64,000 bases of DNA from NCBI GenBank assembly GCA_011392765.1, contig WYCW01000001.1, forward strand, positions 676,888 through 740,887. Direction: 5' to 3'. Source of the stretch: Candidatus Thiosymbion ectosymbiont of Catanema sp. Cochon2018. GTDB lineage: Bacteria > Pseudomonadota > Gammaproteobacteria > Chromatiales > Chromatiaceae. Of the stretch, positions 8,745-18,504 are shown in pieces. Position 1 is the stretch's first letter, and the number at the start of each line of letters is the position of its first letter. The translations under genes and the position numbers were made by a program. A model generated the notes under the pieces. That model had not been told where the DNA came from. It made no database searches and was given only the letters and a program-made list of their open reading frames with translations.

Positions 8745-8916
8745 ATTTGGTAAGAGAACACGACGCATCGCGCGAATCGGTGCGAATAAGATCTCTCCCT
8801 TCGGTTCGGGATGAAAGATCTCTCCCCTTGGTTCGGGACGACGGTTTCGCGCGGATTCGTGTGATTCGTCGTTTTTCCTCTTTTGTCGTCCGGTAACGCT
8901 TAACTTAATGACATCG
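8745..8916. repeat. MITE-A remnant, right end only
   Basis: The sequence CCGGTAACGCTTAACTTAAT followed by GACATCG matches the right end of the MITE-A family, and an inverted CGAATC / GATTCG core is present. The left terminus is absent. The end lies 14 bp upstream of the moaE start, so moaE has probably lost its original upstream region. Confidence 0.65.
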
Positions 8917-8929
8917 AGTGCCGACAGCC

Positions 8930-9388
8930 ATGATCGATATACGTGTCCAAGCCGAACCATTCGATATCGCCGCGGAGCAGGAAGGGCTGTGGCGCGGGCA
9001 ACCCCGGGTCGGGGCTTTGGTGACCTTCGTGGGTCTGATGCGGGACATGAACCAAGGCGACCGGGTAGGCCGCATGCTTCTGGAGCACTATCCGGGGATG
9101 ACCGAGAAGGCCCTGCTCGCCATTGCCGAGGAGGCGGATAACCGCTGGGATCTGCAGGGAATTCGGGTGCTGCATCGAGTCGGGGACCTCAGGCCCCAGG
9201 ACCCCATTGTCCTGGTGGCCGTGACCAGTACCCACCGCGGTGAGGCCTTTCGCGCCTGCGAGTTCCTGATCGATTACCTGAAAACCCGGGCCCCCTTTTG
9301 GAAGAAGGAGATCACCGACCAGGGCGAGCATTGGGTGGATTCCCGGACCACGGACGAGGCGGCGGCGAGGCGTTGGAAACAGGAATAG
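8930..9388 (+). CDS. moaE: Molybdopterin synthase catalytic subunit
   Basis: MoaE with MoaD converts precursor Z (cPMP) to molybdopterin. The 152-residue protein shows GALVTFVGLMRDMN, LEHYPGMTEKAL, VLHRVGDLRPQDPIVLV, THRGEAFRAC and the catalytic block DYLKTRAPFWKKE, which carries the conserved lysines. The ATG at 8930 is chosen over a GTG at 8918; family members start MIxxIxVQxEPFD. MoaD and other molybdenum-cofactor genes are not adjacent. It stands alone between epmB and a repeat region. Confidence 0.95.
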   Translation: MIDIRVQAEPFDIAAEQEGLWRGQPRVGALVTFVGLMRDMNQGDRVGRMLLEHYPGMTEKALLAIAEEADNRWDLQGIRVLHRVGDLRPQDPIVLVAVTSTHRGEAFRACEFLIDYLKTRAPFWKKEITDQGEHWVDSRTTDEAAARRWKQE

Positions 9389-9465
9389 CCGTTGTCCTCT
9401 GCGCCTGTCTGCCCTGCCTGCAGCCCGTGGGATGTGGTGAGCCCTGGCCTCACTACATTCTACTC

Positions 9466-9555
9466 TGTCCATGTCGTCCACTCAGTCCATGTGGTCCATG
9501 GTGGTAACCGCAAGCTTCGAGGTAACCACTATGGACAACATGGACTCAGTGGACA
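9466..9555. repeat. Imperfect palindrome of the TCCACTCAGTCCATG type
   Basis: About 40-bp arms rich in GTCCA / TGGAC words fold around a short centre (GGTAACC ... GGTAACC). Related palindromes lie at 31810-31952, 35095-35180 and 56515-56545. Function unknown. The 9389-9641 gap contains no gene. Confidence 0.7.
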
Positions 9556-9641
9556 GATGTCGGACATACCACCGTCCAAAAATACTGCATTCTACAAAGA
9601 TGCGGTCCGGTCGCCTGCCTGCGGCAGGCAAGCCCCTGGCC

Positions 9642-10013
9642 TCACTGCATCCTACAGGCTGATTTATATGCAGGAAAAATAATTCCTGCGAAATCGTTGG
9701 GCTTAAGCGCGGCGGCGCCGATAAGGCCGCCGTCAACATTTTCCTTACCCAGGAGTTCCTTGGCGTTGCCGGGCTTCATGCTGCCACCGTACTGGATGCG
9801 AAGCTGCTGCGCGGCATCGTCGTCGTACAGGTCGGTAAGGACCGAACGAATGATTGCATGGGCCTCGTCAGCCTGATCCGGGGTAGCCGTTTCACCGGTG
9901 CCGATAGCCCAGACCGGTTCGTAGGCGATGGTGCACTTCAGGGCGTCTTCTTTTGAAATGCCGTCGAAAGCGCCGCGGGTCTGCTTACCGGCAATAAAGA
10001 TCTTTCTCGACAT
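9642..10013 (-). pseudogene. tpiA: Triosephosphate isomerase with internal deletion
   Basis: The first nine residues (MSRKIFIAG) match the TpiA N-terminus, then the frame jumps directly to the C-terminal half: [26 protein letters not shown] (catalytic Glu loop), [12 protein letters not shown] and [17 protein letters not shown]. About 125 residues are missing, including the catalytic Lys (NWKMN) and His. The reading frame is intact across the junction, so a 123-residue protein could be made, but it cannot be an active isomerase. The region is AT-richer than its neighbours, and the partners common in gammaproteobacteria (secG, nuo) are absent. Probably a decayed or foreign extra copy. Confidence 0.85.
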
Positions 10014-10231
10014 AATGGTCCTTTTTCCTGCAAAAAGTGATAAAACACCTTCAATATTCTGAAAAGAGCGAATAAAAATAGTAATCGCACTCTCATCACG
10101 CCAAGATTAATTGGCCATATTGCGCGCGCCGGAATCCACCCGCAATGCATAAATGCGGGGCCGCAACAGCCGTCCCGCACTCATTTCGAGCAGAAAAACG
10201 CTTATTCTGAAGGTAAAAAAGAATCAAATTA

Positions 10232-10338
10232 TATACTGCCACACGGCACAATCTACGCATTTCACTCCCTCTCCCTCCGGGAGAGGGCGGGGGTGAGGGG
10301 GAAATTCAAAAGCTCAGATTGTGCCGTGTGGCAGTATA
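10232..10338. mobile_element. 107-bp MITE with 23-bp perfect terminal inverted repeats
   Basis: The termini begin TATACTGCCACACGGCACAA and are exact inverted copies (10232-10254 and 10316-10338). The core contains a GGGAGAGGG / CCCTCTCCC motif. No coding capacity and no related transposase in the window. Confidence 0.8.
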
Positions 10339-10671
10339 GCATCGTCCCGACGGAGTTGGGATCTTGTGCGCTGGGGACCTTTGCCGAGCCGAAGATCCCT
10401 CCCTACGGAGGGTGTCGCAAAAGCCCGTAGGGAACGCCCGACCTGGCGTCCCGAACAACCTGCGGAACGGCAGGTTGGCCGTTCCCTGTCCAGGAGATTC
10501 CATAAACAGAAAATGAAGGAGAAATGGTATGCCAGGGGCTCAGAGGCTTTTGCGACGCCCTCGCCGGGAGAGGGGTTGGGGAGAGGGGGTCAAAGGGCGA
10601 AGATCGGTGTCTTTTGCGATACCCTCCTACGGCCGGGATGACAGGAAAATTTTGATGAAACGAGGTGCTGG
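10339..10671. repeat. Non-coding repeat-rich gap before hemD
   Basis: The word GGGTGTCGCAAAAGCC appears near 10408 and inverted as GGCTTTTGCGACGCCC near 10545, with a third related copy near 10615 and another at 52920. This suggests a small inverted-repeat element. I see no gene in the interval. Confidence 0.5.
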
Positions 10672-11463
10672 TTGCCGAACGATAGAATCCTGAATCCCTG
10701 CGACCTCGCTGGTCGAGGGGTATTAATCACTCGCCCCGCGGCTCAGGCCGAGGGGTTGTGTCGGCTCGTCGAGGCCGCCGGGGGTAGGGCCGTTCGCTTT
10801 CCCGCCGTCGCCATCGAGCCCGTAGTAGATCGGGAACCGGCCCGCAAGCTGCTGGCCCAGGACTGGGACCTGATCCTGTTCGTCAGTCGCAACGCGGTCG
10901 AGCACGCCTTGCCTTTGTTCCCGAATCGTCGCCTGCCCGCGGAATTCCAACTGGGCGTGATCGGGGCGGCTACCGCACAGGCCCTGATCCTGGCCGGTCG
11001 GGCCCCGGATCTGATGCCTGCCGGCCGCTTCGACAGTGAGTCCCTGCTCGCGCTCCCGGAGCTCGAGGACCTCGATGGCCGGCGGGTGTTGATCGTGCGC
11101 GGAGTAGGCGGCCGTGGCCTGCTGGGAGATACCCTGGTCGAGCGGGGGGCACAGCTCGCCTATGCCGAGGTGTACCGACGTGCGCTGCCCGTCACCGACG
11201 TCGCTTCCTTACTGACACGCTGGCGGCGGGACGTGCAGCTCACCACGGCTACGAGCGGAGAGGTACTCGACAATCTGCTTACTCTGATCGGGCGGAACGG
11301 ACGGGATTTGCTGCTCGACACGCCCCTGGTGGTGGTAAGCGGACGTACCGAGAAAGCAGCCATGAGGCTCGGGTTCGGCCGTGTGGAGCTGGCGGACGGA
11401 GCCTCGGACGCAGCCGTGCTTGCCGCCTTATGCCGCCTTGTCGGACCATTCCACCGAGCATGA
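10672..11463 (+). CDS. hemD: Uroporphyrinogen-III synthase
   Basis: HemD cyclises hydroxymethylbilane to uroporphyrinogen III for heme, siroheme and corrinoids. The 263-residue protein has the weakly conserved two-domain pattern of the family: GVLITRPAAQAEGL at the start, WDLILFVSRNAVEHAL, GVIGAATAQAL, VLIVRGVGGRGLLGDTLVERGAQLAYAEVYRR and TTATSGEVLDNLL. The start is TTG at 10672; no in-frame ATG or GTG lies close upstream. Unusually, hemC is not next to it, nor are hemX/hemY downstream. Confidence 0.87.
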   Translation: MPNDRILNPCDLAGRGVLITRPAAQAEGLCRLVEAAGGRAVRFPAVAIEPVVDREPARKLLAQDWDLILFVSRNAVEHALPLFPNRRLPAEFQLGVIGAATAQALILAGRAPDLMPAGRFDSESLLALPELEDLDGRRVLIVRGVGGRGLLGDTLVERGAQLAYAEVYRRALPVTDVASLLTRWRRDVQLTTATSGEVLDNLLTLIGRNGRDLLLDTPLVVVSGRTEKAAMRLGFGRVELADGASDAAVLAALCRLVGPFHRA

Positions 11464-11520
11464 GTGATCGTGCACCGATAACCGGTGACCTTTGCTTCCG
11501 GATGGAACGGAGAATGGAAT

Positions 11521-12300
11521 TCAGGGCACTTTTGTCTTCGGCTCGTCTCCGTCCGACTGGAGCCGGCATCCTCGAAGCTCCGGCAGGTGATCGAAATGCC
11601 CGCTGATCCCTCGTTCCTCCAGGATTTGAGACAGGGCTTCGATGCGTTGGTCGAGGATATGGATGTGGTCCAGCATCAGACCGACCGCGTTGGCGATCGG
11701 ATCCGGGGCATCCTTGGTCGCACCATAGGCATCGAAGCCGATGCGCTCGGCAGTTACCGCGCGTCGCTCGCGGGCCTCATCGGTTGCCGGCGGCGTTACC
11801 ACATGGCCCGGTACCCCGACGATCGTGGTACCGGGCGCCACCGACTTGACCACCACCGAGTTCGAGCCGATGCGTACCCCGTCGCCGAGCTCGAGCGGGC
11901 CCAGTACCTTCGCCCCGGCGCCCACTACTATGTCGTGGCCCAGGGTGGGATGTCGTTTGCCCTTACTCCAACTGGTTCCACCCAAGGTCACGCCGTGATA
12001 GAGGGTGCAGTCGTCACCGACGACTGCCGTCTCCCCGATCACGACCCCCATGCCGTGGTCGATGAAGAGTCGCCGGCCGATCCGCGCTCCGGGATGGATC
12101 TCGATGCCGGTAAAGAGTCGCGCTATGTTGGAGAGGAAGCGGGCCAACCACTTGAAGCCATGATTCCAAAGATAGTGGGAGACGCGGTGCATAAGGACCG
12201 CGTGCAACCCGGGGTAAGTCGTCAAGACCTCGAATCCGTTGCGGGCGGCGGGGTCCCGCTCGAACACGCAATCGATATCTTCACGCAATCGCTCGAACAT
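11521..12300 (-). CDS. cysE: Serine O-acetyltransferase
   Basis: CysE makes O-acetylserine, the committed precursor of cysteine. The product is 259 residues, starting [20 protein letters not shown]. Left-handed beta-helix (hexapeptide) motifs are visible: [42 protein letters not shown] and [22 protein letters not shown] and HGVTLGG contain the catalytic Asp/His residues. A C-terminal extension of about 80 residues resembles the longer forms found in Pseudomonas-like genomes. It follows trmJ by 17 bp, a common gammaproteobacterial order; iscR, which often follows, is absent. Confidence 0.95.
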   Translation of the reverse strand: MFERLREDIDCVFERDPAARNGFEVLTTYPGLHAVLMHRVSHYLWNHGFKWLARFLSNIARLFTGIEIHPGARIGRRLFIDHGMGVVIGETAVVGDDCTLYHGVTLGGTSWSKGKRHPTLGHDIVVGAGAKVLGPLELGDGVRIGSNSVVVKSVAPGTTIVGVPGHVVTPPATDEARERRAVTAERIGFDAYGATKDAPDPIANAVGLMLDHIHILDQRIEALSQILEERGISGHFDHLPELRGCRLQSDGDEPKTKVP

Positions 12301-12317
12301 GGGGGGGCGATCATCCC

Positions 12318-13142
12318 TTAAGATTCCCCCGCGGCATTGCCGCCGGAGGCGGTGGTGGATGGGTCCGACCGGGCAGGGTCGGTCTTGTGAAATCGCTCGG
12401 GGGTCTTCTTCCCCTGTGCGGCGCTCAAGATACCGCGCAGGATATTGAGTTCCAGCCGGTCGGGGCGGGCCCGATTGAACAAACGCCGCAGGCGCCGCAG
12501 CAACTTTCGGGACTGGGCGGGATCGCTGAATCCCGTATCCGCCATGGCTTGCGCCAGGTGCGTATAAAATCCCTCCATCGCCTCCGCAGGCGCCGGGTCC
12601 CGCCCGATCTCCTCGCTGTGCTGTCCTGCGGCCGTGCGCCAGGTGCGCCGTAACTCGTAGGCGAAGATTTGGGCCGCGGAGGCTAGGTTCAAGGAGCGGA
12701 ATGCCGGATTGGTCGGGATGTGCGCAAGGAAGTGGCAACGTGCCAGCTCGTCGTTGGTGAGCCCGGAGCGCTCGCGCCCGAGTACCAGGGCTACCTCGCC
12801 CTCCCCGGCCTCCGCCAGCAGCCGGCGGGCACAGTCGGCAGGCTCCAGCAACGGCCACTCTACCGTGCGCAGGCGGGCGCTGGAGCCCACCACCAAACGA
12901 CAACCGCACAGGGCGTCCACCAAATCCCCGTGCACTCGGGCGGCTGCCAGCAGGTCGTCGGCGCCGGCGGCACGGGCTATCGCCTCCGCGTTCGGCAACA
13001 CCTTGGGGTTCACCAGATACAGCCGGTTCAGGCCCATGGTCTTCATGGCCCGGGCCACCGCCCCGATGTTGCCAGGGTGGCTGGTCTCCACCAGGACGAA
13101 CCGGATTCTATCGAATACTTCGCGGCCGTGGTCCATGGTCAC
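12318..13142 (-). CDS. trmJ: tRNA (cytidine/uridine-2'-O-)-methyltransferase TrmJ
   Basis: TrmJ 2'-O-methylates position 32 of several tRNAs. The 274-residue protein is a SPOUT methyltransferase: [38 protein letters not shown] and [22 protein letters not shown] form the N-terminal box and the knotted SAM site. A helical C-terminal region follows. Methionines 1 and 3 (13142 and 13136) are both possible starts. It is divergent from suhB, as in many gammaproteobacteria. Confidence 0.95.
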   Translation of the reverse strand: MTMDHGREVFDRIRFVLVETSHPGNIGAVARAMKTMGLNRLYLVNPKVLPNAEAIARAAGADDLLAAARVHGDLVDALCGCRLVVGSSARLRTVEWPLLEPADCARRLLAEAGEGEVALVLGRERSGLTNDELARCHFLAHIPTNPAFRSLNLASAAQIFAYELRRTWRTAAGQHSEEIGRDPAPAEAMEGFYTHLAQAMADTGFSDPAQSRKLLRRLRRLFNRARPDRLELNILRGILSAAQGKKTPERFHKTDPARSDPSTTASGGNAAGES

Positions 13143-13148
13143 ACTTCA

Positions 13149-13247
13149 GGGCACCTTGAAAAATAGGCGTTTTCACCAATTAAGCGACTCCAAGCCATTG
13201 AGTATTCATGCGTGCCCTTGACGGAAATCGTATTTTTCAAAGTGCCC
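13149..13247. repeat. 99-bp inverted-repeat element between trmJ and suhB
   Basis: Arms GGGCACCTTGAAAAATA (13149-13165) and TATTTTTCAAAGTGCCC (13231-13247) match with one mismatch. The right half (TTGACGGAAATCGTATTTTTC) recurs with one change near 58579-58606 upstream of hoxX, so this is a dispersed element. It occupies the trmJ-suhB promoter region. Confidence 0.7.
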
Positions 13248-13283
13248 TTTAATCTGCCCGCAGGTTCGGGTATGGTTTCCACC

Positions 13284-14081
13284 ATGCACCCTATGCTCAA
13301 TATCGCCGTCCGGGCCGCGCGCAGCGCCGGCCGCATTCTGTTGCGCTACCTCGAGCGCATCGATCAGATCGCCGTTACCAGCAAATATCGCAACGATTTC
13401 GTCAGCGAAGTAGACCGCAGTGCCGAGGAGGCGATCATCCGGGAGCTGCGCAGCAAGTACCCGGATCACGCCATTCTGGCCGAGGAGAGCGGTGAACGCC
13501 AGGGCAGCGATTTTCAGTGGGTGATCGATCCTTTGGACGGTACCACCAACTACCTGCATGGCTTTCCCCAGTTCTCCGTCTCCATTGCCCTCAAGTACCG
13601 CGACCGGTTGGAGCAGGCGGTGGTCTATGATCCCTTGCGGGAGGAGATGTTCACCGCCAGCCGCGGCCAGGGCGCCCAACTCAACGACCGGCGCCTGCGC
13701 GTGACCGATCGCCCATTCCTGGAGGGCGCCCTCATCGGGACCGGCTTTCCATTCAAAAACCACAGTCTTCTGGACACCTATCTGGGCATGTTCAAGGCCG
13801 TGCTCCAGGATACGGCGGGCATCCGCCGTGCCGGCTCCGCGGCCCTTGATATTGCCTACGTGGCCGCGGGCAGGCTGGATGGTTTTTGGGAGCTGGGGCT
13901 GGCCCAATGGGACATCGCCGCCGGCGCCCTGCTGGTCAGCGAGGCCGGCGGTACAGTGAGTGACCTGGCCGGCGGCGACCGGTATCTGGAGACGGGCAAT
14001 GTGATCGTCGGCAATCTCAAGGTCCATCAGGCCATGGTCGCCAAGCTCCGGCCCTTTCTCAGCGACGCCCTCGGAGCCTGA
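13284..14081 (+). CDS. suhB: Inositol-1-monophosphatase family protein SuhB
   Basis: The 265-residue protein begins MHPMLNIAVRAARSAGRILL. It has the metal-binding motifs ILAEESGE, WVIDPLDGTTNYLHGFP and WDIAAGALLVSEAGG of the Li-sensitive phosphatase family. In enterobacteria SuhB also takes part in rRNA antitermination and ribosome assembly. The start at 13284 is chosen because family members begin MHPxLNIAVRAAR, and the upstream extension lies in the repeat element. Divergent from trmJ. Confidence 0.95.
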   Translation: MHPMLNIAVRAARSAGRILLRYLERIDQIAVTSKYRNDFVSEVDRSAEEAIIRELRSKYPDHAILAEESGERQGSDFQWVIDPLDGTTNYLHGFPQFSVSIALKYRDRLEQAVVYDPLREEMFTASRGQGAQLNDRRLRVTDRPFLEGALIGTGFPFKNHSLLDTYLGMFKAVLQDTAGIRRAGSAALDIAYVAAGRLDGFWELGLAQWDIAAGALLVSEAGGTVSDLAGGDRYLETGNVIVGNLKVHQAMVAKLRPFLSDALGA

Positions 14082-14152
14082 AAATCCCGGATCGAAATCA
14101 GGTTACCCTTTTTCAGTTCCGTGGCACCACAGTGGAATCGCCGCCACCGGTA

Positions 14153-15517
14153 TCACTTGTTTTGCGTCTGCGACGACGACGTTTCTTGACGCCCCCGCCC
14201 TCGGCTTCCTTGCTCTCGGGCCGGGTGTGGTTCCCCTTTGACTGCCTTCGGACGTGACTTGTGCCTGCCCCCATGACCATGGCCGCGGCGCCGCTCCTCG
14301 GGATGGCGTCGCCGGGGTGTGCGCACGAACTTTGCCGGGTCGATCTCGGCCAGCAGCTCCGGGGCTAGGGTTCTTACTGCGATCTTGGCACCGATGAAGG
14401 CCTCGATATCCGGCAGGCAAAAGGCGTAGGTCTCGCACACGAAGCTGATGGCATCGCCGGCGGCTCCGGCGCGGGCGGTACGACCGATGCGGTGGACATA
14501 GTCCTCCGCGTCTTCCGGCAGGTCATAGTTGATCACGTGGGTCACGTCCGGGATATGCAGACCACGGGCGGCCACGTCCGTGGCCACCAGGATCGGCAGC
14601 GCCCCTTCCTGGAACTGTTTGAGCAGCCGCAGGCGCTTTTTCTGGGGCACGTCGCCGGAGAGCACCGCCGCGCGCAGGCCGTGGCCCTCCAGATAACCCC
14701 AGATGGCTTCGGTCGCTCGCTTGGTGTTGGCGAAGACGATGACGCGGGCATGCTCCAGACCCCGCAGCAATCCGACGAGCAGGGGGATCTTCTCGTCGTT
14801 GGCCACCATGAAGCAATGCTGGGATACCCGGTCGGCGGTTACCTGATCCGGCTGGATCCTCACCGGGTGCGGGTGGTTCATATGCTCATAGGCGAGCTCG
14901 GTGACCCGATAGGAAAGGGTTGCCGAGAACAGCATCCCCAGCCGCTTGGTCGGCGGGGGCATGCGGCGGAGCAAATAGCGGATGTCGCGGATAAAGCCGA
15001 GATCGAACATGCGGTCCGCCTCGTCGATGACCGCCACTTCCACCGCCCGCAGATCGAAAATGCGTTGTTTATAATAATCGATGAGCCGGCCGGGGGTTCC
15101 GATCAGGATATCCACCCCCGCGCTCACAAGGTCACGCTGCTCCCGGTAACCGGTGCCGCCGTAAACCAGGCCCAGACGAAATCCCGTGTGCCGGTTGAGG
15201 ACCTCCGTATCCGCGTGGATCTGCACCGCGAGTTCCCGCGTCGGGGCGACGATGATGACCCGCGGTTGGTTCCCTCGGCGCTGTGGGTGCGGCTCACGAG
15301 TAATGAGCCGCTGTAACGCGACGACCAGAAACGCGGCCGTCTTTCCGGTCCCGGTCTGGGCCTGCCCGGCTACATCCCGCCCAGGCAGTGCCAACGGGAG
15401 GAGCTCCGCCTGGATGGGCGTACAGTGGGCAAATCCGGCGTCTTGAAGTCCCTGGAGGATGCGGGAGTCGAGGTCGAAGGAATCGAATCGAGTGTCGGTC
15501 AGGTGTGTCTGGGTCAT
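14153..15517 (-). CDS. rhlB: DEAD-box RNA helicase RhlB
   Basis: RhlB unwinds RNA for the degradosome. The 454-residue product shows all core motifs: Q motif FAHCTPIQ, motif I AQTGTGKT, PTRELAVQI, TPGRLID, VIDEADRMFDLGF, SATLS, VIVFANTKR, VATDVAARGLHIPDV and HRIGRTARAG. The C-terminus (from about residue 400) is a basic Arg/His/Lys/Gly-rich RNA-binding tail. The start at 15517 (MTQTHLTDTRFDSFDL) matches the RhlB family; twelve more in-frame codons lie upstream but are not conserved. It diverges from trxA, the standard rhlB / trxA-rho arrangement. Confidence 0.93.
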   Translation of the reverse strand: MTQTHLTDTRFDSFDLDSRILQGLQDAGFAHCTPIQAELLPLALPGRDVAGQAQTGTGKTAAFLVVALQRLITREPHPQRRGNQPRVIIVAPTRELAVQIHADTEVLNRHTGFRLGLVYGGTGYREQRDLVSAGVDILIGTPGRLIDYYKQRIFDLRAVEVAVIDEADRMFDLGFIRDIRYLLRRMPPPTKRLGMLFSATLSYRVTELAYEHMNHPHPVRIQPDQVTADRVSQHCFMVANDEKIPLLVGLLRGLEHARVIVFANTKRATEAIWGYLEGHGLRAAVLSGDVPQKKRLRLLKQFQEGALPILVATDVAARGLHIPDVTHVINYDLPEDAEDYVHRIGRTARAGAAGDAISFVCETYAFCLPDIEAFIGAKIAVRTLAPELLAEIDPAKFVRTPRRRHPEERRRGHGHGGRHKSRPKAVKGEPHPAREQGSRGRGRQETSSSQTQNK

Positions 15518-15721
15518 AAATAAAGGTTGGAAAATCCACCAGCATACCCCCACCTGGCATTAGGAAAGGGTTGCATATTTTCGGATTCTTGGCTCAAATA
15601 GCATCTTATCCGAAGGGCGCACCCCAACGCCAATTCCCCCACCGCTCCTCTATCCGGTACCGAATGCCGCGAACGGCAAGCCCGTATCCCTCAAGAACCA
15701 ACCCAACAGGAGGTTATCTCT

Positions 15722-16045
15722 GTGAGCGACATCGTCCATGTAACGGATGACTCTTTCGAGCAGGAAATCTTACAATCATCCGATCCGGTACTCGTCGATT
15801 ATTGGGCCGACTGGTGCGCTCCCTGCAAAATGATCGCCCCGGTGCTGGACGAGATCGCCGCCGAGTACCGCGGCAAGCTGCGGGTTGCCAAACTCAACAT
15901 CGACGAGAACCGGGATACACCTCCGCGCTACGGCATCCGCGGCATCCCGACCCTGATGCTGTTCAAGGACGGCGAGGTAGAAGCCACCAAGGTCGGCGCC
16001 GTCTCTAAGTCGCAGCTCACTGCCTTCATCGATAGTAACTTATGA
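15722..16045 (+). CDS. trxA: Thioredoxin
   Basis: The 107-residue protein starts at GTG, 8 bp after a perfect AGGAGG (15708-15713). The fold markers are [26 protein letters not shown] and [15 protein letters not shown] with the cis-proline. The active site is WCAPC rather than the common WCGPC; this variant is known in proteobacterial thioredoxins and usually shifts the redox potential slightly. It lies upstream of rho, as in E. coli. Confidence 0.96.
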   Translation: MSDIVHVTDDSFEQEILQSSDPVLVDYWADWCAPCKMIAPVLDEIAAEYRGKLRVAKLNIDENRDTPPRYGIRGIPTLMLFKDGEVEATKVGAVSKSQLTAFIDSNL

Positions 16046-16393
16046 CCCCGGCGGGGATAGTCCCGGTCCACCGCAAGTGATAACGATAGCATAGCCCGCA
16101 GGGGCGCCTGCCCGGGTGCCCCTTCCCTTCTGCAACATCCATATGCGACGGGTATAAGAGTGTTCCTCCGCACCCCGCTGCCCGATCCACACCTCCGGGC
16201 GGGGTCGATCAATGGGACTTGAAAAGTCCCCACCATGGGATTTTTCACCGCGCGAAGTCGAACCTGCGCCTTCGGCTTCGCCCCATGTTTAATCGGTTAT
16301 CCGCCTGAACCTGGTGGGATACCCCTGCTCCACACGGGCAGCTCGAAGCTTTCAAAACTCCTTTAAAACGGCCTTGCAACCGCAAACAGCATT
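16046..16393 (+). promoter_or_regulatory. rho leader region
   Basis: This 348-bp non-coding gap separates trxA and rho. It contains a hairpin GGGACTT-GAA-AAGTCCC (16214-16230) and C-rich, G-poor patches such as about 16310-16390. In E. coli the rho leader is a Rho-dependent attenuator; the same role here is inferred from position. Confidence 0.4.
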
Positions 16394-17650
16394 ATGAACC
16401 TGACCGAACTGAAGAAAATGCCGGTGCCCGCCCTCGTGGACCTGGCCCAAACCACACACATCGAGGGTATAGGAAGAGCCCGCAAACAGGATCTCATCTT
16501 CGCCATTCTCAAGGCCCAGGCGAAAAAAGGTGAGGACATCTACGGGGACGGCGTACTCGAAATCCTGCAGGACGGTTTCGGCTTCCTACGCTCCGGCGAT
16601 GCATCCTACCTTGCCGGCCCGGACGATATCTACGTCTCGCCGAGCCAGATCCGCCGCTTCAGCCTGCGCACCGGCGACACCATCTCCGGAAAGATACGGC
16701 CGCCCAAGGACGGCGAACGCTACTTCGCGTTGCTCAAGGTCAACGACATCAACTTCGATCGCCCGGAGAACGCCAAGCACAAGATCCTGTTCGAGAACTT
16801 CACCCCTTTGTTCGCGAACCAACGGTTGCAACTGGAGATCGGTAACGGCAGCACCGAAGACATCACCGCCCGCACCATCGACCTGTGCGCTCCCATCGGC
16901 AAGGGCCAGCGCGGCCTCATCGTCTCCCCGCCCAAGGCCGGCAAGACCATGATGCTGCAAAACATCGCCCAGTCCATCACCCACAACCAGCCAGAGTGCT
17001 TCCTCATCGTGCTGCTCATCGACGAGCGCCCGGAGGAAGTCACCGAGATGGCACGCTCGGTACGCGGCGAGGTCATCTCCTCCACCTTCGACGAGCCCGC
17101 CACCCGCCACGTCCAGGTGGCCGAGATGGTCATCGAAAAGGCCAAGCGGCTGGTGGAACACAAAAAGGACGTCGTCATCCTGCTCGACTCCATCACCCGG
17201 CTGGCCCGCGCCTACAACACGGTCGTGCCCTCCTCCGGCAAGGTCCTCACCGGCGGCGTGGACGCCAACGCCCTGCAACGCCCCAAACGCTTCTTCGGCG
17301 CCGCGAGAAACGTGGAGGAAGGCGGCTCCCTGACCATCATCGCCACCGCCCTGGTAGAGACCGGCTCGCGCATGGACGATGTCATCTACGAAGAATTCAA
17401 GGGCACCGGTAACATGGAGATCCACCTCGATCGACGCATCGCCGAAAAGCGCATCTTCCCCTCCATCAATATCAACCGCTCCGGCACCCGCCGCGAGGAG
17501 CTCCTGATGAAGCAGGACGACCTGCAGAAGATGTGGATCCTGCGCAAGATCCTGCACCCCATGGACGAGCTGGCCGCCATGGAATTCATGCACGACAAGC
17601 TCAAGACCACCAAGACCAACGGGGAATTCTTCGACTCGATGCGGGGGTAG
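16394..17650 (+). CDS. rho: Transcription termination factor Rho
   Basis: The 418-residue product matches E. coli Rho (419) over its length. The N-terminal helical region starts [18 protein letters not shown], followed by the OSB RNA-binding fold ([18 protein letters not shown]). The ATPase core has the P-loop [22 protein letters not shown], Walker [17 protein letters not shown], the Q-loop and R-loop region GGVDANAL and [12 protein letters not shown]. Rho is a hexameric RNA helicase that ends transcription of untranslated RNA. Third gene of the rhlB/trxA/rho locus. Confidence 0.98.
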   Translation: MNLTELKKMPVPALVDLAQTTHIEGIGRARKQDLIFAILKAQAKKGEDIYGDGVLEILQDGFGFLRSGDASYLAGPDDIYVSPSQIRRFSLRTGDTISGKIRPPKDGERYFALLKVNDINFDRPENAKHKILFENFTPLFANQRLQLEIGNGSTEDITARTIDLCAPIGKGQRGLIVSPPKAGKTMMLQNIAQSITHNQPECFLIVLLIDERPEEVTEMARSVRGEVISSTFDEPATRHVQVAEMVIEKAKRLVEHKKDVVILLDSITRLARAYNTVVPSSGKVLTGGVDANALQRPKRFFGAARNVEEGGSLTIIATALVETGSRMDDVIYEEFKGTGNMEIHLDRRIAEKRIFPSININRSGTRREELLMKQDDLQKMWILRKILHPMDELAAMEFMHDKLKTTKTNGEFFDSMRG

Positions 17651-17711
17651 TCCGCCGATCTTACCAACCGATCCCAACTTTTTTGGCCGCAAATAATCGT
17701 CGTCATTCACC

Positions 17712-17740
17712 CTGATCCGTCCGTACTGGATCGGTTTTGT
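17712..17740 (+). terminator. Possible rho terminator
   Basis: CTGATCC / GGATCGG forms a 7-bp stem with one G-T pair and a 9-nt loop, followed by TTTT. It lies about 60 bp after the rho stop. Confidence 0.45.
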
Positions 17741-17776
17741 TCCGACAAGCGGATAGCCTCCTTCTGAAAACTTGAC

Positions 17777-18150
17777 ATGACAACCGTATGGCCCCTTCGC
17801 TCCCCAGGCATTACCCCGGTTCCTCACTACTACGGACCACTCCGACTTCCGACATGCGGCGGGCACGGTTATGTCTTCCCCTACCCACCTTCGGGTTACG
17901 ATCCCCAGCAGGCCGAATCTCCCAGGTTCCCGATCCGTCTGTCGCGACGCGCCATCCGCTCTCACCCCGGCAGGCCGCTCCGGTGCGCTCGCTGATTGCT
18001 TCCCGGTGCGTGCCGGCTTCGGCTTCTCCGGGTAGCTTGGCCACCTGCGAGTAGTGTTTCGAGGCCGTTCTCGGTTCAACCTGTGACGGCTTACGGCTCA
18101 CCGCTTCGCTGTCCGCGTCTTCTGACGCTTCGCCCAGGGCCTTTCCCTTC
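17777..18150 (-). mobile_element. Possible decayed group II intron / retroelement segment
   Basis: On the minus strand this GC-rich stretch reads fragments such as MSEVGVVRSSEEPG and the words GTAGTAGTGAGGAACCGGGG and AATGCCTGGGGAGCG, which resemble the segment that precedes group II intron reverse transcriptase genes. No reverse transcriptase frame follows, and the segment is cut by a dispersed repeat at 18153. The assignment is from memory of such sequences and is uncertain. Confidence 0.3.
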
Positions 18151-18152
18151 AA

Positions 18153-18370
18153 CTAGGATTCCTTGAGGGACCTGCATCTTTACAAATGAGTCAAGTTTGT
18201 GCGCTGCACAAAAATAGTTCTGTCTCTTGTCGGGCAGGAATCGCAAATCCTTTGAACCACGGATAGACACAGATAAACACGGATTGTGATCCGTGTTTAT
18301 CCGTGTCTGCCTCCATGGTTCTTCGGTGCGGTTGGTCACGCCTCGTCGGTCTGAGGCAAAGCCTCGCTAG
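18153..18370. repeat. Dispersed repeat C (about 218 bp)
   Basis: This is highly similar to 54735-54955. Both contain CACAAAAATAGTTCTG, a palindrome of AACACGGAT / ATCCGTGTT words, then CACGCCTCGTCGGTCTGAGG. The module with TTCCTTGAGGGACC and AATGAGTCAAGTTT lies at the left here but at the right in the other copy. A shorter core also lies at 22410-22485. Confidence 0.75.
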
Positions 18371-18504
18371 TACTTACCTGAACCGGCCTCGCTCCCCACG
18401 CTTGGTTACCTCCACGTGACAGGCCGCAGCTACCTGTCTATCAGCAATTTACATGGCAACCTCCTTTCAGATTGCTAGACTGACCAGGCTTCGCCTGGCG
18501 CACC

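Noticed and set aside
17777..17995. Short plus-strand frame after rho (MTTVWPLRSPG...)
   Set aside because: The stretch looks like part of a decayed retroelement read backwards; no ribosome-binding site or domain.
16586..18079. Long open frame on the minus strand opposite rho (about 497 codons)
   Set aside because: It is the antisense of a GC-rich, strongly conserved rho gene and has no family similarity of its own.
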